Shown: positions 26,901 to 33,315 of the stretch, one piece after another | Layout: each line of letters starts with the position of its first letter | Position numbering within the stretch: the stretch's first letter is position 1 | From: Watersipora subatra | Lineage: Eukaryota > Bryozoa > Gymnolaemata > Cheilostomatida > Watersiporidae | DNA length: 64,000 nt | Assembly: GCF_963576615.1 (NCBI RefSeq) | Contig: NC_088715.1 | Coordinates: 25,138,499 to 25,202,498 of the forward strand | Reading direction: 5' to 3' | Notes under the pieces: model-generated | Told to the model about the DNA's origin: nothing | The model's database searches: none | What the model saw: the letters and a program-made list of their open reading frames with translations, nothing else | Program-made: the position numbers and the translations under genes

Positions 26901-29900
26901 GATCATGACCAACACCAATAAAATGTTATAGGCCTACGCACATTACACATTCTTGTGTGGAAATTTCTGCTGATTACGAAAAAATTTAGATTAAAGGTCT
27001 ATGACAAAAACTCTAGCTTTTACACCAAAAATACTGAGTGTACATCAGCAAAGAATTTTCGACAGAAATGAATTTTAAGCAGAAAATTCTGTAGTAAAAG
27101 AGTTGAAAGCAAACAAAAGTTTTGGCAAAGCCTTCTGTTGTTCTCTGAAGTGCTGGTAAGGCTATTGCATAGCACGTCTTAGTATTGATTTTAAATTCAA
27201 TTTTAATATCTCACATTGCCTATGATAAAAAATATAATAAAATAAGTTTTGCAAATCACACTGATTGTACCTGGAGTTAAGTACCAACATTTTATCATGC
27301 TGAGCCAGTGACAAGCCAACGCATACTAATAAACAAAGAAAATTTTTGAATTTTATGGTTATAGCGCTAGAGATTTATTACTCAAGTGGGAAACATCTGG
27401 TAATTCAGAACTATTTTAATGGAACTAATATCACCACTTATATTACTTATTGGCTATTGCGTATTAAATTCTAACTCAATTGGCTGACTTCAATTGGCTG
27501 ACACCAAAAGTAGCTGAATTCTATTGGCTCTCTATATAGCTGGTTCTCGACTCGACCAGAATCACAAACGGCCGGCCACCGACTGTTAGATGATAACTGA
27601 GTAACCACAGAGAAACCAAGTGACCACTGAGTCAAGAATGGAGAGACTTAGTGACTAGCGAGCTGAAGATAGAGAGGCCAAGCTACCACTGAATGGGCAA
27701 TTGAGAAACTGGCCTCTACGGACTTGGCCTTGAAAGGCCAACCTCTTACTGAGTTGGCCTTTTCGGAGTCGGGGGCAGGGCTTATAAGTAACCATAGTAT
27801 ATAAATTAGAAGATGAAATGAATGACAGCAGAACGAGCAACAGGAAAAACTCGTTGTTTGTAGTTGTCTGCTGAATGCATACACTGTATTTATTCGTGTA
27901 TATATGTTCAAATACCTATATACATGGCCTCGTACTCAAAAGTGGGTTCCTTGTGGAGTATTCCTTTACATTTTTACATTTAAACACAATAAAAAGTTGG
28001 CAAATACATTTCCTGCCCTGCAAAATGAAACACATTTACCGACCAAAAAATACGTTATTTGCAGGTAAGTTGTGGCATTCGTTGATGAAGAAAACTATTC
28101 AAGACAAAGGCATAATATTTATTGGAAAAAACTCTAGGAATCAGCAATAGATTGCAGACTAATACAAAAATATAAGTTTTACCTCGGCACAGGCTTTGAA
28201 GCACACTTCCTTGTAACCCTACAAGAAAACCATTCTAGTTTTAATACCAAGGGCATGGGAGGGTATCTAGTGTAAATAATACAGAAACTATGCATTATTA
28301 TATGTTATTATATATTCCTCAATATAACAACCATCATATTGAGGCGATGAAGCAACGATTTAAATACATCTACTTATCATATGTGAGAATAAAACTTGTT
28401 TAGACCGCTTTCTTTTGCAAAAGGAAACTGCATAGACTGTTACTATGCAATCAGCTAAGAGAGAGCCAGGGTGCCACTAGCCATTGTGCCTGACATTTTA
28501 GTAAAGCTACTAGAGTGAACCGACATCTCCAACCATGTGCTAGACATGTGTCGGCACCCGTTCAGGTGCCGACACATGTCTGGCACCTGAACAGGTGAAC
28601 CACAAGTGGGCCGCTACAAAACGACTATAGTGATCTCTTCGTCATAGTATCAGCTATTGCAGGTTCATTGTATCACAGGTTTGTTGCAGCCTTCATGTGG
28701 ATACGTGTAGCAGTAAGAGTCTTGTCTCTAAAGCCTGGTTCCCATATACGCTGCAAGCACCAGCAACTGCACTGCAGGTCTATCAGCAGTGAAATGTGAA
28801 CCTATGTGCCGAGTACTGTCGGCAGTCAACGCAAGAGTTCCACAGGCAAAACCTCCCCAAAATGCACCGCACAGGTGAAGGTCAGCACTTCCGAGACGGC
28901 ATGGCTAGCGGCCATTTCTATGCGATCACCAGCGACACAGCTTTATGTGCACATTTGTTGCCAAGCCTAGCGCCGCATGTGTTTTTCTGCGCGAGATTAC
29001 CGCCGGGGTCTCGCATTCGATATGAGAACCAGGCTTAAGGCACGAACCTCGCGCGCAAGAAAGACGCACAGTCTATGGATATGAAAGCCTCATAGCAATG
29101 AGCTGGCTGATGTCAGCAATCTGTACGATAACAACAACCTTGATTCATGCTCACAACATTCAACATGGCCGTACGGCACACCACCACCACCACCCGCATC
29201 AATCGTTCACTTTTAATATTTAGAACTATTGTGCGAATACTTATTACATCTGACGATCTTTCATGACTCACTTGGCTGCCAGGGTACAAGTACAAATATA
29301 ATATCTTCCAAGAATAACCCAAAACCGCTGATTAACTATTGAATGAACTTTGACTCTCCTCTCTGTTTAGAGAGAATCGTCAACCAGTGTTTTCCATTAT
29401 TTTGCTAACCTGACCCAGATTGGCTCAAGAATATTTAGCACTGACTGCCTCTTTGATTCTCATCTCAGTCCAGTATCGCCATTTAGTTTTTGTTAATCTT
29501 TTATGGACTTCAGCATTGTATATATAACATAGTATACAACATTATTATATTAAAGTTATATAACAAGTATAACAACTGTACTAAAGTTTGAAAAGCAGTC
29601 AAGTGTTCTGGATTGTTAAAAGTATGGTTCATACTTTTTTTCATGTATATTTTGTGCTTAGATGACATGTTTTAATATCAATATTGCTTGTTGTTTAAAA
29701 AATAGATCAAACCTAATATTATAACAATATATACTCAAGTTACGGCTATATACAACTGCTATAGGCCTACTCCGCATAGCAGCTGCAGTAGGCTACAAAT
29801 ATAAATAATATTCAAATGCCAACTACCAGCAGGTGGTTGTAGCCATGATCTGGAAAGTTCTGGTGATAGGTAAGCACCATCCATGTGAGTAGAGTAGTTA

Positions 29901-32900
29901 GTCCAGATCTGACAACTACACCAGATAGCGCACACGGTAGGTCCACCCTAGCGCAGTCCACTGGCTGTAGCAATTAAAAAACCCGATATACAATGATGGC
30001 TAAACATCTAAGCATATTCTTTACTGTCACAACTGTTGGTGTTACAAATAACATTTACTTTCAAACCTCTAATTGAATACCACCTCTATTTGACCGCCAC
30101 TATGGGAGAAGAGCTTAAAAATAGAACACAAAGTTGGTAGTAAGTTAGCAGATTTATTGCATCCAAAAGATTTAATAACTCCATCGAAAAGAGAGGGCAA
30201 ATTTATCTTCCCAAAATTCAGACGATCCATTTGAAAAATACAGCACCAACTTCTAGTTGACCGTCACCTCTATTTGACCGCCACCTCTATTTGACCGCCA
30301 CTATAGAGGAAGGTTTAAAAAATAAAGCGCCATGGTGTTTAATTAGAGGTTTTACGGTGACTAGGGTGAAGTTCTGTGAAAGACGCTAATAATTTTTGAG
30401 AGGCAATATAATTTAAATGCTGTTATATTATCTCTAAGAAGAGAACATCAAGCATAGCTTATGCTCAAAAACCAAAGTCTTGGAATAAACTTAGCCTGAT
30501 TTTGACATGCCGACCGAAGAAACATTAATGATTTCTTTAGATGATTGTTGGCTGCCAGATTGATTGCTGCATGTTACAGACGTGGGGTCAATACTCAAAA
30601 ATATCCTAATACTAATACTTCGTTTTGCGATACTCAATACTCTATCTGACAAACAAAATCTGACAAATCCAAAAAACAATAACAATATCCAATATTCTAG
30701 TTACAATATCCAATGCAGTAGACCATCACCATACGATTTTAATTCGTTCCAGCTTTGGCATCGTAAGGCGAAAATGTCGTATGGAGGAGTATGATAGAAA
30801 CCATAGTAATTATCTAATGCAAACACCCCTGGTAAAATCATCAAAATTATATATACATTAAAAATAGGATGTTAACCTTAGTAACTTTAGTTACCTCTAG
30901 TAACGTTAGTGCATTTAGTGGTTACGGTCTGCATCACAATGTAACATTACAATGTACTACGTGCAGTACGCACCGTAGGGTGTTTTCACCCTTGAGACAG
31001 ACGTATAAAATAAACGTTGATGTTGATAAACGTCATGTTTCAGTTTATGAACTTTCTGTTACTATAACCTTCAATTCGCTATCCTGACTCCTCCGCAAAA
31101 CTATTAGATACCAAAATTTAAGACACATTTGTTAAACTCACTCAATAATTCTTGATTTCTGTATTTTCATTTTTTGTGGCATGTAACAAAAACATCATTT
31201 TGTTGCTGACTACCAAAACAAATAAAAAGTTAATCATGCCATCACGAAAATCATTTGCGTGCAAATGTTACGACAGACAAAACAATCCCACAAAATTAAA
31301 CTTTTCATATGTGACCTTTGTCAGACATCTGTAAAAACATGTTTCATCATGTACATAATACTATAATGTACATAATGCTTAAAACAATTCTATTCAAATT
31401 CCAAAAAAATTAAGTTTTTATAAACTTTATGAGGTTTGCAGCAATTTGAAGACTTTTTTATAGACAATTTTATAGACTTTATGAGGCAATTTGAATTTGG
31501 AAGGCAATTTGAAAGCGCATTTGCCAACTCTTTTAACTGAGTAAAGCTCTAAAGATGCCTACCATTGGTTGCCTAGAACGCACCATTCCATCCCATATTT
31601 CAGTTTTTTCTTCATACAGCCACTGTCCAACTCTTTCATTTAAATCTGCTAACAAAAACAAATTGTTAATTCACAATTGACTGAATTGACTGTAATACGG
31701 ATACCGAGACACTTGAACAGACATTTATCATTTACCCATACCTACCTAAGGATAGCTGATACAAAAAAACTAGTGGACCTACAGTAGAACCTCTGTGTAC
31801 AAATTAAATTGGATGTTAAAATTTGTTTATTTTTTTATTTAAAATTGATTAAAAAAGACTAGTTCAAAGTAGTTCTACTAGGTTGGAACTAGTAGAACCT
31901 TTGTTTATAAATTAAATTCATGCTGAAACCCAGTTTGTCTGTTAAAACATCCTGTTGGATCAAATCTTGCAAAAATGTAGTGATTCAGCAAATATTTTTG
32001 TTAACAGATACAATAAATAATTACAAAATGAAACAATATCATATAGAAATTACAGGAAGACAACCAAAAGCTGCTCTCTTATTGTTAGTTCAGCTCCGAT
32101 GAAGTATATGTTGGTTCAGTGAAACAGCGGACGGATGGTGCAAAGGTGCTAACGATACAGCTGACTCAGTGAGAGACGCACAGACTGAGTGGTAAATAAG
32201 CTAACTTAGTAGAAATATTATTTTATTACTTAAACATTCACTTCGTACGTTTTCTTTTTTGAATGTTCATCTCCAGTCATCTCACTTTGGCTTACAAAAT
32301 TGTGATACAGTGAGAAAGTTCACAAGTTTGCTGAAAATTAATTAGGGTGTAATGTCCAACATTTGATCAAATTTAACTTCAAATATTCAAAAGTTTATTC
32401 ATGGAAGTTTGATTGTATAAAAACCCATGAGTTATTCAATTGAAATTAGAAGCAGAAGCTCTACCTTATCTTCCTGCAAACAGATTCAGTGAGATTTTGA
32501 CAATTATTTAGCTTTTTTATCCGACATTCAGATTTGAAAGCTTAAGGAGTTTAGTAACTCCTAGCTGCTAAACTCTAAACTAAACTAAGTTTGAGTACTT
32601 CAGTTACTCAAACTAGCTACGCAGTTTGAGTAACTGAAGTAAAGTACTCGTAAAGTTCCCAAAACTGAAGTAAAGCAGAAAAAAGATCAAACCAACCAAG
32701 CTTAAGAAAAAGGCAACACAATCAGAAAAAACAAGTATCAGAGGAGTTTTCCCAGAGCCGATGAATGCACTGTGAAAACTGATGCAACAGTTGTGTAGTT
32801 GAACCGCATAATTGGGATTTACAAAAAAATAAGCTTATATTCTTTTTGATAACAGTTTCATGACAAAATCAAATGTCAAATTATTATGGAAAATGTAAAA

Positions 32901-33315
32901 AACATCAGATGTATATTTATCTCCAAGCAGAATTGTCTTAACAAAACTAGTAACCAGGCATAATCGGTATTAGATTAGCCGATACAACCTAGAAAACTGC
33001 TGTACCGGAATACCGCAACAATCACTGTTCTTACCAATAGACTAAAAATCACTTAATTGAAAATTGGAAACGATAATAATTAGCCAGATACAAAGAATGA
33101 ACCAATAGGCAGTGGTGCTGTCATAGTGCGCACTGCATACCTTCCCTCTCGGTGAAATTAAATGAAAACAATGGAGAAGAATCAGTGGATGCTGGTTTAT
33201 AATGCTGGAGAAATGATGCCATCCATCTCAACAATAGGGTGCTGCCTGGGACCTTTAATCGTCCTTGGAACATACATGCTTCACAATAAATAATGCTTTC
33301 TCCTGTATCAGCCAT
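2771..33315 (-). CDS. GSTCD: GSTCD: GST C-terminal domain-containing methyltransferase-like protein
   Basis: Thirteen exons (minus strand): 33315-33141, 31648-31563, 29964-29827, 28218-28183, 26320-26168, 24365-24234, 20161-20020, 17906-17709, 16135-16043, 12956-12790, 10887-10684, 5950-5887, 2916-2771. All introns are GT-AG, every phase matches, and the total is 1734 bp (577 aa; vertebrate GSTCD is about 630). The N-terminal half follows the thioredoxin/GST-like fold, with the family signature CFKACAE at 139-145 and a GST-C helix region around 220-262. The C-terminal half is a class I methyltransferase: motif I DFCSGGGHVG at 390-399, then LHACGVATD at 456-464 and CPCCYG at 480-485, ending in CSPKNHMIV. 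Vertebrate GSTCD is a cytosolic protein linked by association studies to lung function; its substrate is not established. The start ATG at 33315 has G at -3 and +4. The gene is head to head with DNAJA3. A non-coding 5' exon could lie further upstream. Confidence 0.93.
3000..3370 (-). repeat. SINE-like element with internal tRNA-like promoter, copy 1
   Basis: The minus strand carries a ~190-bp body (3170-3365) followed by a tRNA-like segment (about 3080-3160). It is similar to the copies at 10010-10380, 15206-15560 and 58700-59060. It lies in GSTCD intron 12. Confidence 0.75.
3590..3665 (-). repeat. tRNA-derived SINE head
   Basis: The minus strand has a perfect B box, GGTTCGATTC, about 50 bases after a diverged A box. 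The cloverleaf is not intact, so this is a tRNA-derived repeat rather than a tRNA gene. Confidence 0.5.
3770..4050. repeat. Degenerate AATAACTACA-type tandem repeat
   Basis: Irregular repeats of about 12 bases based on CAATAACTACA with interspersed GCATTAACT motifs. Low complexity, in GSTCD intron 12; no coding potential. Confidence 0.6.
5162..5580. mobile_element. MITE with CCCTAGGACAC ends, copy A
   Basis: A 419-bp non-autonomous element with terminal inverted repeats CCCTAGGACACTTAT, flanked by TA on both sides as in Tc1/mariner-type insertions. No ORF. A second copy at 44428-45897 is interrupted by an insertion. It lies in GSTCD intron 12. Confidence 0.85.
5887..5950 (-). CDS. GSTCD: GSTCD exon 12 (aa 509-530)
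   Basis: Acceptor CTCTTTACAG, donor GTCAGT, 64 bp. It encodes EMVTLRHSSDKTELGIQQQ, matching EHMILCRFADQTAV in vertebrates, and ends in phase 1. Confidence 0.9.
6833..6917. repeat. Polypyrimidine/polypurine hairpin, left arm
   Basis: About 40 bases of nearly pure C/T are followed by their nearly pure G/A complement, with AAAGAAGAAGTG at the turn. A second, inverted copy is at about 9384-9474. The structure could form a hairpin in RNA or an unusual helix in DNA. Confidence 0.8.
7529..8607 (-). pseudogene. hAT transposase BED zinc finger split by a TTAA element
   Basis: At 8505-8607 the minus strand encodes SVVWEFMKKP..ICTIC (the first half of a BED finger). At 7529-7618 it encodes YKEGSTSILLRHLQRGHPEE (the histidine half). 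The 880-bp element between them (7625-8504) has landed in the finger, duplicating TTAA (now TTAA and TTGA on this strand). The rest of the transposase is not readable. Confidence 0.85.
7625..8504. mobile_element. TTAA-flanked foldback MITE, copy A
   Basis: An 880-bp element with ~125-bp inverted ends starting AGGTTGACTTGCAAC. It is flanked by TCAA on the left and TTAA on the right, fitting a TTAA target duplication with one substitution. The homologous copy B is at 20378-21056. No ORF. TTAA duplication is typical of piggyBac-type transposases, although the termini do not start with CCC. Confidence 0.87.
8810..9094 (-). pseudogene. hAT transposase C-terminal dimerisation domain remnant
   Basis: The minus-strand frame at 8987-9094 reads ATSEKATRVLLSSAGLVKNF then MEKLLRFN, the hallmark of the hAT C-terminal dimerisation domain (usually SER.FS.AGL...NVEKL.FL). 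The frame is closed by a stop just upstream (9095-9097), so the gene is broken. It lies upstream of the BED half rather than downstream, so it comes from a second or rearranged copy. Confidence 0.8.
9384..9474. repeat. Polypyrimidine/polypurine hairpin, right arm
   Basis: Inverted counterpart of 6833-6917: a C/T-only run of about 40 bases followed by its G/A complement. Confidence 0.8.
10010..10380 (-). repeat. SINE-like element with internal tRNA-like promoter, copy 2
   Basis: On the minus strand a ~190-bp body (10370-10160) is followed by an A box TAGCCTAATGG (10147-10137) and a B box GAGTTCAAATC (about 10103-10093), then a ~70-bp tail and (TA)n. It is the best preserved tRNA-like head of the family. 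It lies in GSTCD intron 11. Confidence 0.82.
10380..10625. repeat. (TA)n-rich low-complexity block
   Basis: Almost pure A/T with TATATA, ATAATTATAT and similar runs, next to SINE copy 2 and ending about 60 bp from GSTCD exon 11. No gene. Confidence 0.9.
10684..10887 (-). CDS. GSTCD: GSTCD exon 11: LHACGVATD / CPCCYG (aa 441-508)
   Basis: Acceptor ATTTGTAG, donor GTCTGT, phase 0 at both ends. Choosing this acceptor rather than the CCCAG 15 bases downstream keeps the family spacing between LFQ and GMFDVG. It carries the most diagnostic motifs of the protein. Confidence 0.95.
11090..11160 (-). repeat. tRNA-derived SINE head
   Basis: The minus strand shows GAGTTCAAATCC (B box) about 55 bases after a GGTGCAGGTGGTGGAG (A-box-like) segment. 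Related fragments occur on the plus strand near 11640 and 12565. It is not an intact tRNA. Confidence 0.5.
12790..12956 (-). CDS. GSTCD: GSTCD exon 10: SAM motif I (aa 385-440)
   Basis: Contains VVVDFCSGGGHVGLL and HLIENKNESL, the SAM-binding glycine loop and the acidic strand-2 end. Donor GTAGGC. The acceptor (CATTACAG) has a poor pyrimidine tract but is the only site giving the right phase with exon 9. Confidence 0.94.
13500..13735. repeat. 118-bp tandem duplication
   Basis: CATCAAGCCGTTTGCACATG recurs at 13500 and 13618 (one C/T difference at the end), and the following ~95 bases are also conserved. It is in GSTCD intron 9 and has no coding assignment. Confidence 0.85.
14283..15090. repeat. 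Direct repeat pair about 600 bp apart
   Basis: About 190 bp beginning near 14290 (GTTTGAGGTTAGTTATTTA) recur from 14890, both including AACTATTTAGAAAATAATTA. They are in GSTCD intron 9; the family is unrecognised. Confidence 0.75.
15206..15560 (+). repeat. SINE-like element with internal tRNA-like promoter, copy 3
   Basis: Plus-strand copy: body 15206-15400, tRNA-like segment (A box around TAACTTAATAGG, B box GAGATCAATTCC) at about 15407-15460, tail, then (TA)n at 15528-15558. It shows clearly that the tRNA-like part lies near the 3' end. Confidence 0.8.
16043..16135 (-). CDS. GSTCD: GSTCD exon 9 (aa 354-385)
   Basis: Acceptor TTTTTCTGTAG, donor GTGAAT, phase 1 to phase 1. It encodes KLPEKRAIKKRQQLENLY, the conserved RALRKQQQLNNL helix before motif I. 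Confidence 0.93.
16510..16670 (+). repeat. SINE-like fragment: tRNA-like head and tail only
   Basis: Carries the tRNA-like segment and the TTTTCATTGCTAGAC tail ending in ATATATATA, but not the 190-bp body of the other copies. In GSTCD intron 8. Confidence 0.6.
16731..17387. mobile_element. piggyBac-like MITE
   Basis: A 657-bp element flanked by TTAA (16727-16730 and 17388-17391). Its ends, CCCTTTCGAAGGCATG and (complement) CCCTTTTGCAGGCATA, match at 13 of 16 positions and begin CCCTTT as piggyBac termini do. No transposase ORF. In GSTCD intron 8. Confidence 0.85.
17709..17906 (-). CDS. GSTCD: GSTCD exon 8 (aa 288-354)
   Basis: Acceptor AACTTTTGTAG, donor GTATTT, phase 1 to phase 1. It encodes the linker ending LDWSNLPAELDPGLG, equivalent to the LDWNVLPAAV segment before the methyltransferase half. 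Confidence 0.92.
18246..18297. repeat. 52-bp perfect palindrome around (TA)n
   Basis: TTTTCATCACCTG and CAGGTGATGAAAA are perfect inverted arms around a 26-bp TA run. The TA run makes the whole 52 bp self-complementary. Confidence 0.9.
18298..18493. repeat. (TA)n microsatellite
   Basis: Nearly continuous TATATA with G and C interruptions, forming the left flank of the non-LTR fragment. Confidence 0.9.
18494..18990 (+). pseudogene. Non-LTR retrotransposon 3' end, restriction-like endonuclease domain
   Basis: From about 18497 to the TAG at 18917-18919 the frame reads RAKILWDFYIQTDKHV, then QPDIVVVDK..IIDIAVPND, then VVIGALGA and GTAKILRRVLKLPGL. This is the C-terminal endonuclease region of restriction-like-endonuclease non-LTR elements (R2/R4/NeSL group; PD...D core). 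The reverse transcriptase is absent, so the copy is 5'-truncated. A short 3' UTR runs into another (TA)n at 18985-19012. The clade within the group is not certain. Confidence 0.8.
20020..20161 (-). CDS. GSTCD: GSTCD exon 7 (aa 241-288)
   Basis: Acceptor ATATTTTATAG, donor GTTGGT, phase 0 in and phase 1 out. The FPSLSNWYESMR peptide corresponds to FPLLASWYQRI in vertebrate GSTCD and ends the GST-C region. Confidence 0.92.
20378..21056. mobile_element. TTAA-flanked foldback MITE, copy B
   Basis: 679 bp with ends AGGTTGACTTGCAAC and their complement, flanked by perfect TTAA (20374-20377, 21057-21060). The inverted ends are about 125 bp and closely match copy A at 7625-8504; the middles differ by indels. 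In GSTCD intron 6. Confidence 0.9.
21414..21602 (-). mobile_element. 3' LTR of the gypsy element
   Basis: On the minus strand a purine tract (AGAAGGGGAGATG) is followed by TGTAG at 21602, and the unit closes with CTACA at 21414, giving a 189-bp TG...CA LTR. The 5' LTR is missing, so age and target duplication cannot be read. Confidence 0.65.
21743..23965 (-). pseudogene. Ty3/gypsy pol, 5'-truncated, one internal stop
   Basis: The minus-strand frame starts in mid reverse transcriptase (APEVFQRYMNELL; active-site HMDDIL at about 23880). It continues through RNase H (ATDACNSGVGAAL; DHKPL), the HHCC integrase finger (HEGHQGIARC...CNIC) and the integrase core (VDYYSRW, VSDNGPQF, NGEAERAV for D, D, E). 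A single in-frame TAA at 22673-22675, right after the zinc finger, divides the frame; reading resumes unchanged after it. Gag, protease, the RT fingers and the 5' LTR are gone. It lies inside GSTCD intron 6 on the same strand. Confidence 0.93.
24234..24365 (-). CDS. GSTCD: GSTCD exon 6 (aa 197-240)
   Basis: Acceptor CTCCTTTTTAG, donor GTAGGT, 132 bp, phase 0 at both ends. LPNLIDILCYVMISRSL fits the conserved GST-C helix (L.DI.LLPCI in vertebrates) at the right distance from NWYESMR in exon 7. It lies only about 270 bp from the broken 5' end of a gypsy element. Confidence 0.8.
24829..24920. repeat. Imperfect long hairpin in GSTCD intron 5
   Basis: GGTTGTAC and GTACAACC pair around a short loop. 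The stem continues with mismatches through TACACATGTTG on the 5' side and CAACATGTA on the 3' side, out to GACATGTCTT / AAGACATGT. The size is miRNA-precursor-like, but no mature sequence is recognised; it may be a small MITE. Confidence 0.4.
26168..26320 (-). CDS. GSTCD: GSTCD exon 5 (aa 146-196)
   Basis: Begins VSPWTQF, matching the family's VSQWTRL, and includes the EKKLS motif. Acceptor TTTCGTGTAG, donor GTGAGT, phase 0 at both ends. Confidence 0.93.
27449..27539 (+). promoter_or_regulatory. Four ATTGGCT boxes plus TATATAG
   Basis: ATTGGCT (inverted CCAAT box) occurs at 27449, 27479, 27493 and 27523, followed by TATATAG at 27533-27539. The arrangement resembles a promoter, or the U3 part of a solo LTR, facing away from GSTCD transcription inside its intron 4. 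LTR boundaries could not be set. Confidence 0.35.
28183..28218 (-). CDS. GSTCD: GSTCD exon 4, 36-bp microexon (aa 134-145)
   Basis: Only 12 codons, GYKEVCFKACAE, phase 0 at both ends, with acceptor TTTTCTTGTAG and donor GTAAAA. It carries the most conserved peptide of the N-terminal half. It is too short for ordinary ORF finding and is recognised only by family similarity. Confidence 0.92.
28542..28590. repeat. Overlapping GC-rich hairpins
   Basis: AGACATGTGTCGGCACC (28542-28558) and its exact complement (28565-28581) form a 17-bp stem with a 6-nt loop. TCAGGTGCC (28562-28570) can instead pair with GGCACCTGA (28582-28590). The two stems exclude each other. In GSTCD intron 3. Confidence 0.85.
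28732..29035. mobile_element. Harbinger-like MITE, copy 1
   Basis: Inverted ends AGCCTGGTTCCCATAT / ATATGAGAACCAGGCT, 304 bp, GC-rich relative to its surroundings, flanked by TAA on both sides. Three-base TWA duplications are characteristic of PIF/Harbinger elements. A second copy is at 46960-47441. Confidence 0.82.
29827..29964 (-). CDS. GSTCD: GSTCD exon 3 (aa 88-133)
   Basis: Acceptor TTGCTACAG, donor GTAGTT, 138 bp, phase 0 at both ends. The segment DLPCALSGVVVRSGL aligns with the LPAVV..AGL region of vertebrate GSTCD. An earlier GTGCTT donor was rejected because the longer exon restores the expected spacing to exon 4. Confidence 0.85.
30066..30350. repeat. Repeat with CACCTCTATTTGACCGCCAC motifs
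   Basis: The motif CACCTCTATTTGACCGCCAC(T)AT appears at about 30080 and, after a tandem CACCTCTATTTGACCGC, at about 30280. A related inverted piece is at 39640-39730 (CGTTCAAATAGAGGGTGG; ATAGAGGTGGCGTTCAATTA). It is probably a small foldback element; the family is not named. Confidence 0.55.
31563..31648 (-). CDS. GSTCD: GSTCD exon 2 (aa 59-87)
   Basis: Acceptor TTTTTGTTAG, donor GTAGGC, 86 bp, phase 1 in and phase 0 out. It encodes ADLNERVGQWLYEEKTEIWD and eight further residues. It is supported mainly by phase fit and clean splice signals. Confidence 0.7.
31783..31935. repeat. pogo-like short repeat
   Basis: CAGTAGAACCTCTGTGTACAAATT and, further on, AGTAGAACCTTTGTTTATAAATT are direct, diverged copies of a terminus resembling pogo/mariner MITE ends. 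A related end is at 11349 (CAGTAGACGCTCCTATAAC). No ORF. Confidence 0.4.
32596..32641. repeat. 17-bp perfect inverted repeat
   Basis: TACTTCAGTTACTCAAA (32596-32612) and its complement (32625-32641) with a 12-nt loop, in GSTCD intron 1. A third partial copy (TTTGAGTACTTCAG) precedes it. Confidence 0.85.
33141..33315 (-). CDS. GSTCD: GSTCD exon 1 (aa 1-59)
   Basis: Starts MADTGES and ends in phase 1 at a GTATGC donor. It encodes the thioredoxin-like start of the protein. This is the least conserved part, so the start codon is the least certain point of the model. Confidence 0.8.
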
